From a virus: DNA of 43,793 bases. Of this stretch, positions 11,671 to 19,429 are shown piece after piece. Position 1 is the stretch's first letter, and every line of letters starts with the position of its first letter. The notes beneath the pieces are model-generated. The model had not been told where the DNA came from and made no database searches. It saw nothing but the letters and a program-made list of their open reading frames with translations. Location: the IMG/VR virus record IMGVR_UViG_3300046005_001312, positions 1 to 43,793 of that record; one strand, given 5' to 3'. Made by a program: the position numbers and the translations under genes.

Positions 11671-12906
11671 CTACGAAGCCGACATAACGGCCAGCGTCAC
11701 CGCGCTGGATGCGCTGTCACGGCGGTAGAACCGTTTCACAATGCCATCCAGTGGCGCCGTCCCAGCGTTGTCGGACGATCCCACATACAGCGCCGACAAT
11801 CCAGTTGGCACGGCTCCGGAAGTATCGGATACCGCCGCCGCGCCGTTGAGACTGATCCGGAACGCATCGGTGGTGTAGCTGAACGCCACCACCGACGTAG
11901 ACCCTGCCGTGATCGCGCCCGCCGTCACGCTGGCCACCTGCGCCGCGCCCGATCGGACCACGGCTGTGACGTTGAGCGTTCCGGCGTCAATGCGGATGTC
12001 ATACGAGTTGTCGGTAGTGCCATCGTCCGTGTGAAACAGCGTCCGGTTGATGCCAGTCGGAGCCGCCGCCGGGACGATGAACTTCATGTAAAATGTGCCC
12101 TGCGTCTGCTCGAATGTGGTTTCGAGGCTGTTCAGGGCACACAGATCAGCGCCACGGGTTTTCGGCGCCGTCGTGGTGGCAATGAACGATCGGGGGGAAA
12201 GGCCAGTGTGCATGTTGTGGCCCCACAGATACACCCCCTTGGCGCCGTCTCCGATGTAGTTTGAGGCGCCATCGTCCCCGAGCAACTGGATACGGGGCCG
12301 CAACGCGTCGGTGCTGCCGGGGTTTGGGGTGCCAATCAGCGTGATGCGATACCAGCCGTTCGGATAGGCTTCCGGCGCAAGGGCCATGACCAGCACGCCG
12401 TTGCCGGTGGCTGCTCCTGTCGCGGTGCCGGTGGTCAGGTTGATGGTGCTGGATATGGAATTCGCCTGTGCCGCGCTGTCGAACATATACGCAATCAGCC
12501 GCGTCCGCCCGTTGGCCTTGACGAAAAACGACCACGCCCGATTGCCGCCGGCATTGATCGCTGGGCTGGATGTGAAGGTTGCGAAGGCGTGATGGGCAAC
12601 TGCGCTGCTGACATCCTCGATGATTTTTGTTGCGGTTGTCGTGCCATCCGGAGCAACCCCGCTGTCATCGTCCTGCGTTGCGTTGACGAAAGACGCAAGC
12701 AGGGCATGAGGATCGCTGGTATTCGGTAGGAGGTTTTGCGTAGAGCCTTCCACGACAAACCCATTGACCGCGCCCGCCGCCGTCCATGCCACCGCCGCCG
12801 TGTTCGCCGCTACCGACGTGATGACGCCAGCCGATCCAAGAAACTCGGCCGTCTCTGTCCGGGTGTAGGTGTAGAGGTCACCAAAATCGACATCTTCCAA
12901 GGGCAT
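11671..12906 (-). CDS. Tail fibre/receptor-binding protein with lectin-like domains
   Basis: This 411-residue protein has a short N-terminal segment (to about residue 60) and then two beta-sandwich regions. Residues about 60-245 look like the phage head-spike/carbohydrate-binding type (NLLPNTSDPHALLASF, RAWSFFVKANG, YPNGWYRITL). Residues about 250-405 look like a LamG/concanavalin-A-like lectin fold (GTFYMKFIVPA, FHTDDGTTDN, YDIRIDAG). It is the last large gene before lysis and the best candidate for cell-surface sugar binding. Confidence 0.75.
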   Translation of the reverse strand: MPLEDVDFGDLYTYTRTETAEFLGSAGVITSVAANTAAVAWTAAGAVNGFVVEGSTQNLLPNTSDPHALLASFVNATQDDDSGVAPDGTTTATKIIEDVSSAVAHHAFATFTSSPAINAGGNRAWSFFVKANGRTRLIAYMFDSAAQANSISSTINLTTGTATGAATGNGVLVMALAPEAYPNGWYRITLIGTPNPGSTDALRPRIQLLGDDGASNYIGDGAKGVYLWGHNMHTGLSPRSFIATTTAPKTRGADLCALNSLETTFEQTQGTFYMKFIVPAAAPTGINRTLFHTDDGTTDNSYDIRIDAGTLNVTAVVRSGAAQVASVTAGAITAGSTSVVAFSYTTDAFRISLNGAAAVSDTSGAVPTGLSALYVGSSDNAGTAPLDGIVKRFYRRDSASSAVTLAVMSAS

Positions 12907-12908
12907 GG

Positions 12909-14306
12909 CTACAGTCCTAGCAGGGTGCGAGTGAAGGGCGTTGTCAGGTCGATGGCGCAGTCGGATTGTCCATCAGCGCTCGGGTGAACGCCGTCGTTGC
13001 TTGTCCCGGTTCGGAAGTTGGCAACTGGCGTGGCGCCGTCTGAGAAATACTCATTTAGGTCAAGCACGTGCATTCCCGCCGCCTCGGCCGCCAGGCACCG
13101 CGCCACGATATCCAGCCGGCTTGCCTCGACGGCAGTAGGATCGCCGGCGGCGTTGATGCGCGTGGGGCAGGGGAGTGGCGTCATCAATACTGGGATGCCG
13201 CCATAGCCTCGCACAGTGTCAGCCAGAGCCGTGGCGGTTGCCCAGTCGCTTTCCGCATCGGCAACGCTGGTGATGCCGTTCGCTGATCGAGCCTCGATGA
13301 ACACGACGGACAGTTTCAGATGCGGCGCCAGCCGACGCATATTCCCGCAGTAGCCTTCCGCGTCAAACCCGCCCGTTCCGCCCGCGAAAAACTCAACGGG
13401 ATTGGCCGCCGTCGAGATCGCCAGAGCGGTGAGAGATACATGGTTCGCCGGGGGCGTCTGCGTGCTGTCACCTGCCACCGCCAGCGAAACCACCGGATGC
13501 GTCGTGATGTATTGCAGGATGGGCGTGGCGATGTCCGTCAGGGTCGTCGATACGAAGTTGGCAGGCGTGGCCACGCAATTGCCCGCGTTGGCGTAGGCGC
13601 GCACCTGATGCCCACCCATGAGCAGGTGATCGGCCGCCGATACTTCCTGTGTCAACGATATAGCGCCCGCGAATTTGACGCGGTGCATGATGATCGGATA
13701 CCCGCCTGGCACATCCGTGCGAGCAAGCGCCTTGATCGGTATCCAATCGGAGTAGGTGTATTTCTGCGATTTAAGGCGCGGGCCATCTGGCCAGACGGAG
13801 CCATTGATGGGCGGCTCGAACAACACCTGCGTGGTGACATCGGCGCCGGCTTGATCATCCTCCGCGTCGAGTTGCGCCGCGAGTGTGAGCGGCAGGCCGG
13901 CGTTGTTGAATGTTACGGTCGTCCACGATACCGGGTTGCCGCTTGCATCCACCGGGTTGATCGGACTGGTGACGCTGGCCGATGGCGCGATGATGGCGCC
14001 TTGGATGGTGCATGTATCAAGCTGGTCATACGGCCAAACCAGACGCACCCACGACGGCGGGACCTCGGTTGTCTGTGTGTGGTGCCATGTCTGTGTATCA
14101 GCCACCTCACCGGACGCCAAAGCAGTCGAAGCGCCGAACCGGGCCGACCATCGGGTTGTGCTGACGTTCTGGCCTTGCACGATGCTGACGCCCTCGACAG
14201 GCTCCGGCGGAACGATATCCGCCACGGCTTCGTCAACCTGTCGCTCAATCTCGGCCGCGAGACGGGAGGCATTCAGAACCATCCCATCCTCTAGGAGTGT
14301 GCTCAT
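12909..14306 (-). CDS. Tail-associated SGNH/GDSL hydrolase
   Basis: This 465-residue protein has an N-terminal beta-rich attachment region (residues 1-270) and a C-terminal SGNH hydrolase domain. Block I is AVAGDSTQT with the catalytic serine. Block V is NDGVHPSADGQ with the DxxH dyad near residue 445. A block III-like glycine appears in EFFAGGTGGFDAEGYCGN. SGNH enzymes remove acetyl or other ester groups, so this tail protein may de-esterify capsule or O-antigen. It lies between fibre genes and overlaps the previous gene by four bases. Confidence 0.82.
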   Translation of the reverse strand: MSTLLEDGMVLNASRLAAEIERQVDEAVADIVPPEPVEGVSIVQGQNVSTTRWSARFGASTALASGEVADTQTWHHTQTTEVPPSWVRLVWPYDQLDTCTIQGAIIAPSASVTSPINPVDASGNPVSWTTVTFNNAGLPLTLAAQLDAEDDQAGADVTTQVLFEPPINGSVWPDGPRLKSQKYTYSDWIPIKALARTDVPGGYPIIMHRVKFAGAISLTQEVSAADHLLMGGHQVRAYANAGNCVATPANFVSTTLTDIATPILQYITTHPVVSLAVAGDSTQTPPANHVSLTALAISTAANPVEFFAGGTGGFDAEGYCGNMRRLAPHLKLSVVFIEARSANGITSVADAESDWATATALADTVRGYGGIPVLMTPLPCPTRINAAGDPTAVEASRLDIVARCLAAEAAGMHVLDLNEYFSDGATPVANFRTGTSNDGVHPSADGQSDCAIDLTTPFTRTLLGL

Positions 14307-14971
14307 AGTGGATTGCCTCCGAGGGTCGTTGTTCCGAGGATGAAATAGCCCATGCGGTCATCCAGAGATGATCCGGGTAGGATTTGATTGACCGTGAACG
14401 GCAACGGCGGGCGAACCACCCGGCCTGTCAGAAACACGCGATCGGGGTTGGTGTTGAAATTGCCGAACACCGTGCCAGGCGTCGCCATCTTGTAAGTGTC
14501 GCCTGCAAAGTTGGCGTCGAAACTGTAGCCGCCTTCCTCGAAATTGGCGTCAAACGAGATCGGAGACGGATACGTTTCCGCGACGTGACGCGGCGCCGTG
14601 AAGTCGGACGAGAACGAAATACCCTCGAACCCGATCGGCTCTTGCGGATCAGCCCACAAACCGAAATCGCTATCGAACCCACTGCGGAGAATGTCCTGTG
14701 TGGTGCCTGTCACATACTCTCCGATTTGCTCCACCCCATCCGTGATTTGGAACCGGCCGTAAACGAAATCCGCCGTCTCCATCAAGTATGTGTCGGTTGT
14801 AAAATCCGCATCGAACGACAACGAGTTGGGCAGCGTGGTCCAATCCGCATCGAATGAGGCTTCATCCGTTGGCGCGATCGTCCAGTTGCTCTCAAAGCCC
14901 CTGCCACGCGGAGGCGCTGCTGGGTTCGTTGCGCCCATGGCCATGAATACGAGGTGACTGCGAGCACTCAT
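14303..14971 (-). CDS. Tail protein with repeated FDADF motifs
   Basis: This 222-residue structural protein contains at least six short repeats of the type F(D/S)(A/S)(D/N)(F/W): SFDADW, SFDADF, FSSDF, SFDANF (twice), and a related FDSDF. They are spaced irregularly through the middle. The repeats suggest a beta-solenoid or calcium-binding spacer, but no family is recognised. The C-terminus (FILGTTTLGGNPL) is hydrophobic. It overlaps the genes on both sides by four bases and belongs to the tail tip/fibre set. Confidence 0.65.
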   Translation of the reverse strand: MSARSHLVFMAMGATNPAAPPRGRGFESNWTIAPTDEASFDADWTTLPNSLSFDADFTTDTYLMETADFVYGRFQITDGVEQIGEYVTGTTQDILRSGFDSDFGLWADPQEPIGFEGISFSSDFTAPRHVAETYPSPISFDANFEEGGYSFDANFAGDTYKMATPGTVFGNFNTNPDRVFLTGRVVRPPLPFTVNQILPGSSLDDRMGYFILGTTTLGGNPL

Positions 14972-15423
14972 GCGCTTGGCCCGCCGCTCCAGTTGATGGC
15001 TGATCCACTGCTATCCGTCGCCGCCATCACCGCCGCCACCCCGCCGGCCGCAAGGGTTGTGTGACCGTAGCCGTTGGAAAATGTCCCGGAGAACGTGACC
15101 ACGCCGCCGGAACGGTTCCACACAACCGCGTTGAATCCCGAACCGAGCGCGGAGAAAGCCGTTGCGGTGATGAACGTGTTGGGCCGCGTGATGGTGAGAA
15201 GCCGCTCATTGTGTTCGGCCGCGCTCAGGAACACGTTGTCGGTTGCCGGCTCCAACGGGACCAGGAATTGCCCGGATGTGCCGAGGACCTGCTGCACCAG
15301 CGCGCTTAGCTGAATGTGGGTGAGCGGCGTGTCCAGCGGGCCTTGCTGCACAAGGATCACGTCGGTGCCGGATATCGCGCCGCCGGCCGGGAATTGGATG
15401 ATCTGTTTCGGTTCGCTGGCCAT
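14968..15423 (-). CDS. Small tail fibre-like protein
   Basis: This 151-residue protein starts MASEPKQIIQFPAGGAISG and continues DVILVQQG, a pattern common at the N-terminus of phage tail fibre or adaptor proteins. The C-terminal half is rich in Gly, Ser, Thr and Ala (VVTFSGTFSNGYGHTTLAAG), as in trimeric fibre tips. It probably attaches to the tail end together with the neighbouring fibres. Confidence 0.65.
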   Translation of the reverse strand: MASEPKQIIQFPAGGAISGTDVILVQQGPLDTPLTHIQLSALVQQVLGTSGQFLVPLEPATDNVFLSAAEHNERLLTITRPNTFITATAFSALGSGFNAVVWNRSGGVVTFSGTFSNGYGHTTLAAGGVAAVMAATDSSGSAINWSGGPSA

Positions 15424-15426
15424 GGT

Positions 15427-16248
15427 TCAGGCGCCTCCGCGAATTTTGTCCATCGCCTCGGACAACCGCTGAATTTTGTCCATCGCCTCGGACAACCGCG
15501 ACGCTTGATCCTGACAAAACGCGACAAGCGCGGGGATCAGTTTGGAGTGGTCAACGCCCTGCATCTGCTGACCATCCTTTTCGCCTCGCACAATCCAGCC
15601 GGCGCCATCCTCTTGCAGTTCATGCGCAAGGAACATCGGGTAGCGCGCGCCATCGGATTTGAATGCCGCGTCATGCACGCGGAGGCGACTGATCAGAGAT
15701 CCATCCGCCGGGCCATAGGTGACCTTTAGCCGGTAGTCGGATGACGTGTTGTATGCGGTCGCCGTGCCGCTTGTGGACACAGAGCCGACCACCCCGTTTG
15801 CGTTCAGGAAGGCGATGGCGAGCGATGATCCGGTGCCAGGTGTTTCAGTCGAGAATGGGGAAGTGGTGCCGTCGTGCTTGACGGAAAGGCGCGCAATCGC
15901 GGCCGCGCCGCCTAGCTGGACGTTGCCGTCGCCGTCCAGAAATACAGCCTGATCCGATGGCAAGCCGCAATAGACCGTCGTGGTGCCTGCGAAGTTCAGC
16001 TTCGCCGTGGTTCCTGCCGAGTTAGCAAGGACCGTCGTGCGAGACAGTGTGTTTGGCGAGCCATGGGTTAGCGTGCCCTCGCCACATTCCCACTGCGTCG
16101 CGTCGCGCATGAAATAATATGGCGTCGATCCGTTGCCGAACACCGAGGCGAACGTAACGAACGGCGGCGTTGCACCGCCAAGGTTGAAGGTCGTTGAAGT
16201 TGCCGGCGCGGATGCCGTTTCCTTCACGTAGTCAGCTAGGCCAGCCAT
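15427..16248 (-). CDS. Tail fibre with S74-type (endosialidase chaperone) C-terminus
   Basis: This 273-residue fibre protein starts at the ATG at 16248, overlapping the previous TGA by one base. The N-terminal part (FVTFASVFGNGSTPYYFMRD, then HGSPNTLSRTTVLANS) matches a common tail fibre module. The C-terminal SSDYRLKVTYGPADGSL followed by a helical tail is the pattern of the S74 intramolecular chaperone, which helps trimerise fibres and may cleave itself off at the Ser before Asp. The last 25 residues contain a tandem copy of RLSEAMDKI, likely a coiled-coil extension. Confidence 0.8.
   Translation of the reverse strand: MAGLADYVKETASAPATSTTFNLGGATPPFVTFASVFGNGSTPYYFMRDATQWECGEGTLTHGSPNTLSRTTVLANSAGTTAKLNFAGTTTVYCGLPSDQAVFLDGDGNVQLGGAAAIARLSVKHDGTTSPFSTETPGTGSSLAIAFLNANGVVGSVSTSGTATAYNTSSDYRLKVTYGPADGSLISRLRVHDAAFKSDGARYPMFLAHELQEDGAGWIVRGEKDGQQMQGVDHSKLIPALVAFCQDQASRLSEAMDKIQRLSEAMDKIRGGA
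15441..15500. repeat. Tandem 30-bp duplication in the fibre gene
   Basis: Two adjacent 30-bp copies (15441-15470 and 15471-15500) differ only in the last base. They encode ten residues each (RLSEAMDKI plus one), adding about one coiled-coil turn set at the fibre C-terminus. This looks like a recent slippage duplication. Confidence 0.9.
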
Positions 16249-17060
16249 CAAATGCGCTCCAAGATGCGAGCATTCCAAGCCACGCGCGCGGCGGTGCGAA
16301 GCCCGTAATTCATTTGGTCCGACGTGGAGAGTTGGCCGAACACCGCTTCATAGTTGATATCCGCGCTGTCTATGTTCGGGATGGCGAGGATGTTGCCGCC
16401 AAGGCGCGCGATGCGGTCAATTTCCATCGCGTATTGCCAGACCTCGGTTGCGGTAGAGGTGCTGTCAAAGTCCACCGTCACGAACCGTTTTTGCCAGCGG
16501 TGCATGGGGAATTCCTGCCCGCCTTGGGTTTGTTGCTGGTCCGTCCGATCGGTGCGACCGAACGTAGAGCGGAACGTCCGGCCGTATTCCGGTATCCAAA
16601 GCGGGCCGCAATAGATCAACGGCACGTTAATGTGGTTGTCTGGATTGCCAGCGTCTTCAACGTAAATTTGCAGGAAATCCGCCGTTATGTTGCTGGGAAG
16701 AACATGAACAATCTGTTGATACCCGGCCGGAGGCCCATTGACATTGGCATTATAAACGGCGGTAGGCGGCCCATTATAGTCATTCCAAAGTCCAATATTG
16801 ATTTGGGCCGATGCGGTTATATTCGACCGAGCAATACAAACGGCACGCCAAGTCTGCTGCTGGGTATTCGGACGGATGCGGATAAACGCACCCGTCGCTA
16901 GCGTTAGCCCACCATCCTTTGTCTGCCAGGCGTATTGCGGCGATCCTTGATCGTTGGCGACTTGATCCGGGTCAAGCCCAACGGCGGTATCGTCCACGCT
17001 AAGCGCATAGATTACTGCATCTTTCGCATAGTTTTGATACCCAAACGCCGTGACACCCAT
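16248..17060 (-). CDS. Tail tip structural protein
   Basis: This 270-residue protein is beta-rich in the N-terminal two thirds (GGLTLATGAFIRIRPNTQQQ, YGRTFRSTFGRTDRTDQQQ) and alpha/beta at the C-terminus (WQYAMEIDRIARLGGNILA). It is coupled by one-base overlaps to the large tail protein before it and the fibre after it. Position suggests a part of the distal tail or a fibre anchor. No enzyme motif is seen. Confidence 0.65.
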   Translation of the reverse strand: MGVTAFGYQNYAKDAVIYALSVDDTAVGLDPDQVANDQGSPQYAWQTKDGGLTLATGAFIRIRPNTQQQTWRAVCIARSNITASAQINIGLWNDYNGPPTAVYNANVNGPPAGYQQIVHVLPSNITADFLQIYVEDAGNPDNHINVPLIYCGPLWIPEYGRTFRSTFGRTDRTDQQQTQGGQEFPMHRWQKRFVTVDFDSTSTATEVWQYAMEIDRIARLGGNILAIPNIDSADINYEAVFGQLSTSDQMNYGLRTAARVAWNARILERI

Positions 17061-19429
17061 CAGACCAGCACCATGAACGTAATCTCTTCCTGCGAGCGAA
17101 ACTGCTCCGACACAATCAATCCTCGCTGGCCGAGGCGCAGGAACGCGCTAGGCCATGTGAGCAAGACCGTTTGGCCTATGTCCAAGCCCAACCCGACCTC
17201 CATCGGCACTGTGAGGAGATAGGCCGATCGTGACGTGCACCACAGCGCCTCTATTTCGCTCGCCACCGTCGCCGCGTCGGTTGCGCTATCCAACCCGCCA
17301 CCGAACGGCGGAAGGTCGTTAGGCCGGCGGTATGCGGCCAGGATCGCGGCGTTGGATGCCGACTTAAACCTGTCCGCCTGGGCAATGAACTCGCGGTGGG
17401 TGTCGGTCGCCAATTCGGATGCGTCGGTCTGGATCGTGTAGTTGTGCTGATAGGCTACTCGGATGCGGTAGGGGGGCGGAGACAGTGAGGACGGCAATTC
17501 GATCGGCCGGACGGTCTTGGCCGTGTATTCGTTGATCGCCGCCGTTGGCGTGGCGGAGAGAGAGGCCGCGCGGAGTGCCAGGACCTTGGATCGCCCGTCG
17601 CGCCCGACGATCATCTTTGCCGCAAAAGATGCCATGACGTATGCCACAGCGGCCCGTGCGGTCATGCCAGAGCCGGCGGCGATGTATATACCGCCTGCAT
17701 AGGGATACGCGGTCGCCGCGTCGCTGTAGGATGTGGTGTTCATAAACCCGGACGGCACCGCCGCATCCTCGGATTGCAGGTAGCGCGCGATGCTGGCCAG
17801 ATTGGTGATGTTGCCAGCGGTCGAGAACTGGCCGGTTGCGGTGAGGGTGATCTGTCCCACAGGCGGGCTGCCAAGCTGGAACAGGCCACGGGAGTTGTCG
17901 GTTCGGTATTGCCCCGCCGTCGTGGTTCCGGTGTAAAGGTCCGTCGTGTTGGCCTGAAAAACGATGCCAGACGCGCCGGTTGCACCTCGCTCATACAGTG
18001 CGACAACCGTGCCGGCCGCGTCATTGTATTGATAGATCAGGTTCGTTGGATCAATGAGAACAGGCGCGATGTTGTAGGCTTTGCCTCGCAGTTTCGGCAG
18101 TGTGACGCCGGCAAGCTCCGCCGTCCCGTCGTAGGTTCCGGTGCCGCCGTAAACCGCCGACTGGATCGGGCGTTCCAACCAATATGAGATATCCCTAATG
18201 GGGATGACAACCGATCGGTCGGCGGCGATCCAGGTTCCCGCGACGCCTGTAAACACGGTTTCGAGAGACGCCAGCGCGGGCGATGTCCAGATTTTCCGCG
18301 CGGTGTAGAGCCGTTCCATGTCGCGGCTTGTGACGGCTGGCGTGCCGACTTCCGGCAGGATCACGGAACTGATCGCGGATGCTTTCTCCATCTGCGGTGC
18401 GCCAACCCGTATCGTCACGTCGATGGTTGCGCCGTTCGTCACGGTCACCAGAATGCGGCCCCGAATATAAGCCGTGTTGGCGACTGTAACCGTGCGAGTT
18501 ACGCTGATCCGTTGGGTATACAGGTCGGCAGTCGTGGGGGTGAAAGTCTGGGATGTCGATGGGGTAGACGACCCGCCGGCTTCCAAGAGATTGACGGAAT
18601 AGGTTGTGCCAGTCACCGCGCCGGCCGCTACCTTGGCGTAAACAGCACAAGTCCACGTCTCGCCTACCGCCGCGACAACCGACGTCGCCGAGACGAAGAA
18701 GATTTGGAACACCTGCGTTGCGGACGCGGTGCCGACAAGGCGGATGTCAACGTATGGTATTCCGTCATCGGTGCCGACCGCCGCGATGGTCCGCGTGATC
18801 CCGCTGGCCGAACCCGTAACGGTCCATCCGGTTGGGACGGTGCCAGGCGATCCCGCGACCGCGCCCGATGCCCGTGGGTTGGCGATGTGGTTCGTTGACG
18901 CCGCCTCATTGAGCAACGTCCGCGTGCCGGTGGAATAGTCCCATCGGATCACGCCGGCCGCCGCTTCCTGCAACACGCCAACAACGTCTACATACCAGCC
19001 CTTGGTTTGCCGGTTCGAACGGTAGCCGTCGAATGCCTCGAAGGTCTTTGTGCCGCGCTTGATCGTGACGTTTTGCGCGTCGATGTTCCACGAACGGAGA
19101 AGCGACGAAACCGCGTCATCCGTATCCGTGACTTCGAGCGACCCGAACGACCATGAACCCGCGCCGTCACCCGGCGGGAGTGGGATTTGCCGGTCAATCC
19201 CGAACGACGCAGCGATCTTGGGCGGGTAGACGACAACGCCGCCCGCGTCCGTGGATTTGGTCGTGTAGCCGTCGTCTGACAGGTAGAGCGTGCCGGTTGT
19301 TTCGGTCGGTTCCACGTCCATGGAAATCGAACCCCACGGCACGGCACCCCAGGCAAGCTCATACTCTTGCGTATCGCCGGCCGGTTGGAACATGTCCACA
19401 GTGGCAACGAAGAACGGCTTTGTGGTCAT
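17060..19429 (-). CDS. Large tail tip/hub protein with inserted carbohydrate-binding module
   Basis: This 789-residue protein directly follows the tape measure gene, where tail hub or tip proteins lie. The first 160 residues and the last 300 read as one tail domain (TIKRGTKTFEAFDGYRSN; later VGLGLDIGQTVLLTWPSAFL). Between about 170 and 355 is an insert beginning NHIANPRASGAVAGSPGTVP and GWTVTGSASG, the pattern of CBM_4_9-like phage carbohydrate-binding modules. The insert probably binds host surface sugars. Overlaps of four and one base link it to its neighbours. Confidence 0.75.
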   Translation of the reverse strand: MTTKPFFVATVDMFQPAGDTQEYELAWGAVPWGSISMDVEPTETTGTLYLSDDGYTTKSTDAGGVVVYPPKIAASFGIDRQIPLPPGDGAGSWSFGSLEVTDTDDAVSSLLRSWNIDAQNVTIKRGTKTFEAFDGYRSNRQTKGWYVDVVGVLQEAAAGVIRWDYSTGTRTLLNEAASTNHIANPRASGAVAGSPGTVPTGWTVTGSASGITRTIAAVGTDDGIPYVDIRLVGTASATQVFQIFFVSATSVVAAVGETWTCAVYAKVAAGAVTGTTYSVNLLEAGGSSTPSTSQTFTPTTADLYTQRISVTRTVTVANTAYIRGRILVTVTNGATIDVTIRVGAPQMEKASAISSVILPEVGTPAVTSRDMERLYTARKIWTSPALASLETVFTGVAGTWIAADRSVVIPIRDISYWLERPIQSAVYGGTGTYDGTAELAGVTLPKLRGKAYNIAPVLIDPTNLIYQYNDAAGTVVALYERGATGASGIVFQANTTDLYTGTTTAGQYRTDNSRGLFQLGSPPVGQITLTATGQFSTAGNITNLASIARYLQSEDAAVPSGFMNTTSYSDAATAYPYAGGIYIAAGSGMTARAAVAYVMASFAAKMIVGRDGRSKVLALRAASLSATPTAAINEYTAKTVRPIELPSSLSPPPYRIRVAYQHNYTIQTDASELATDTHREFIAQADRFKSASNAAILAAYRRPNDLPPFGGGLDSATDAATVASEIEALWCTSRSAYLLTVPMEVGLGLDIGQTVLLTWPSAFLRLGQRGLIVSEQFRSQEEITFMVLV

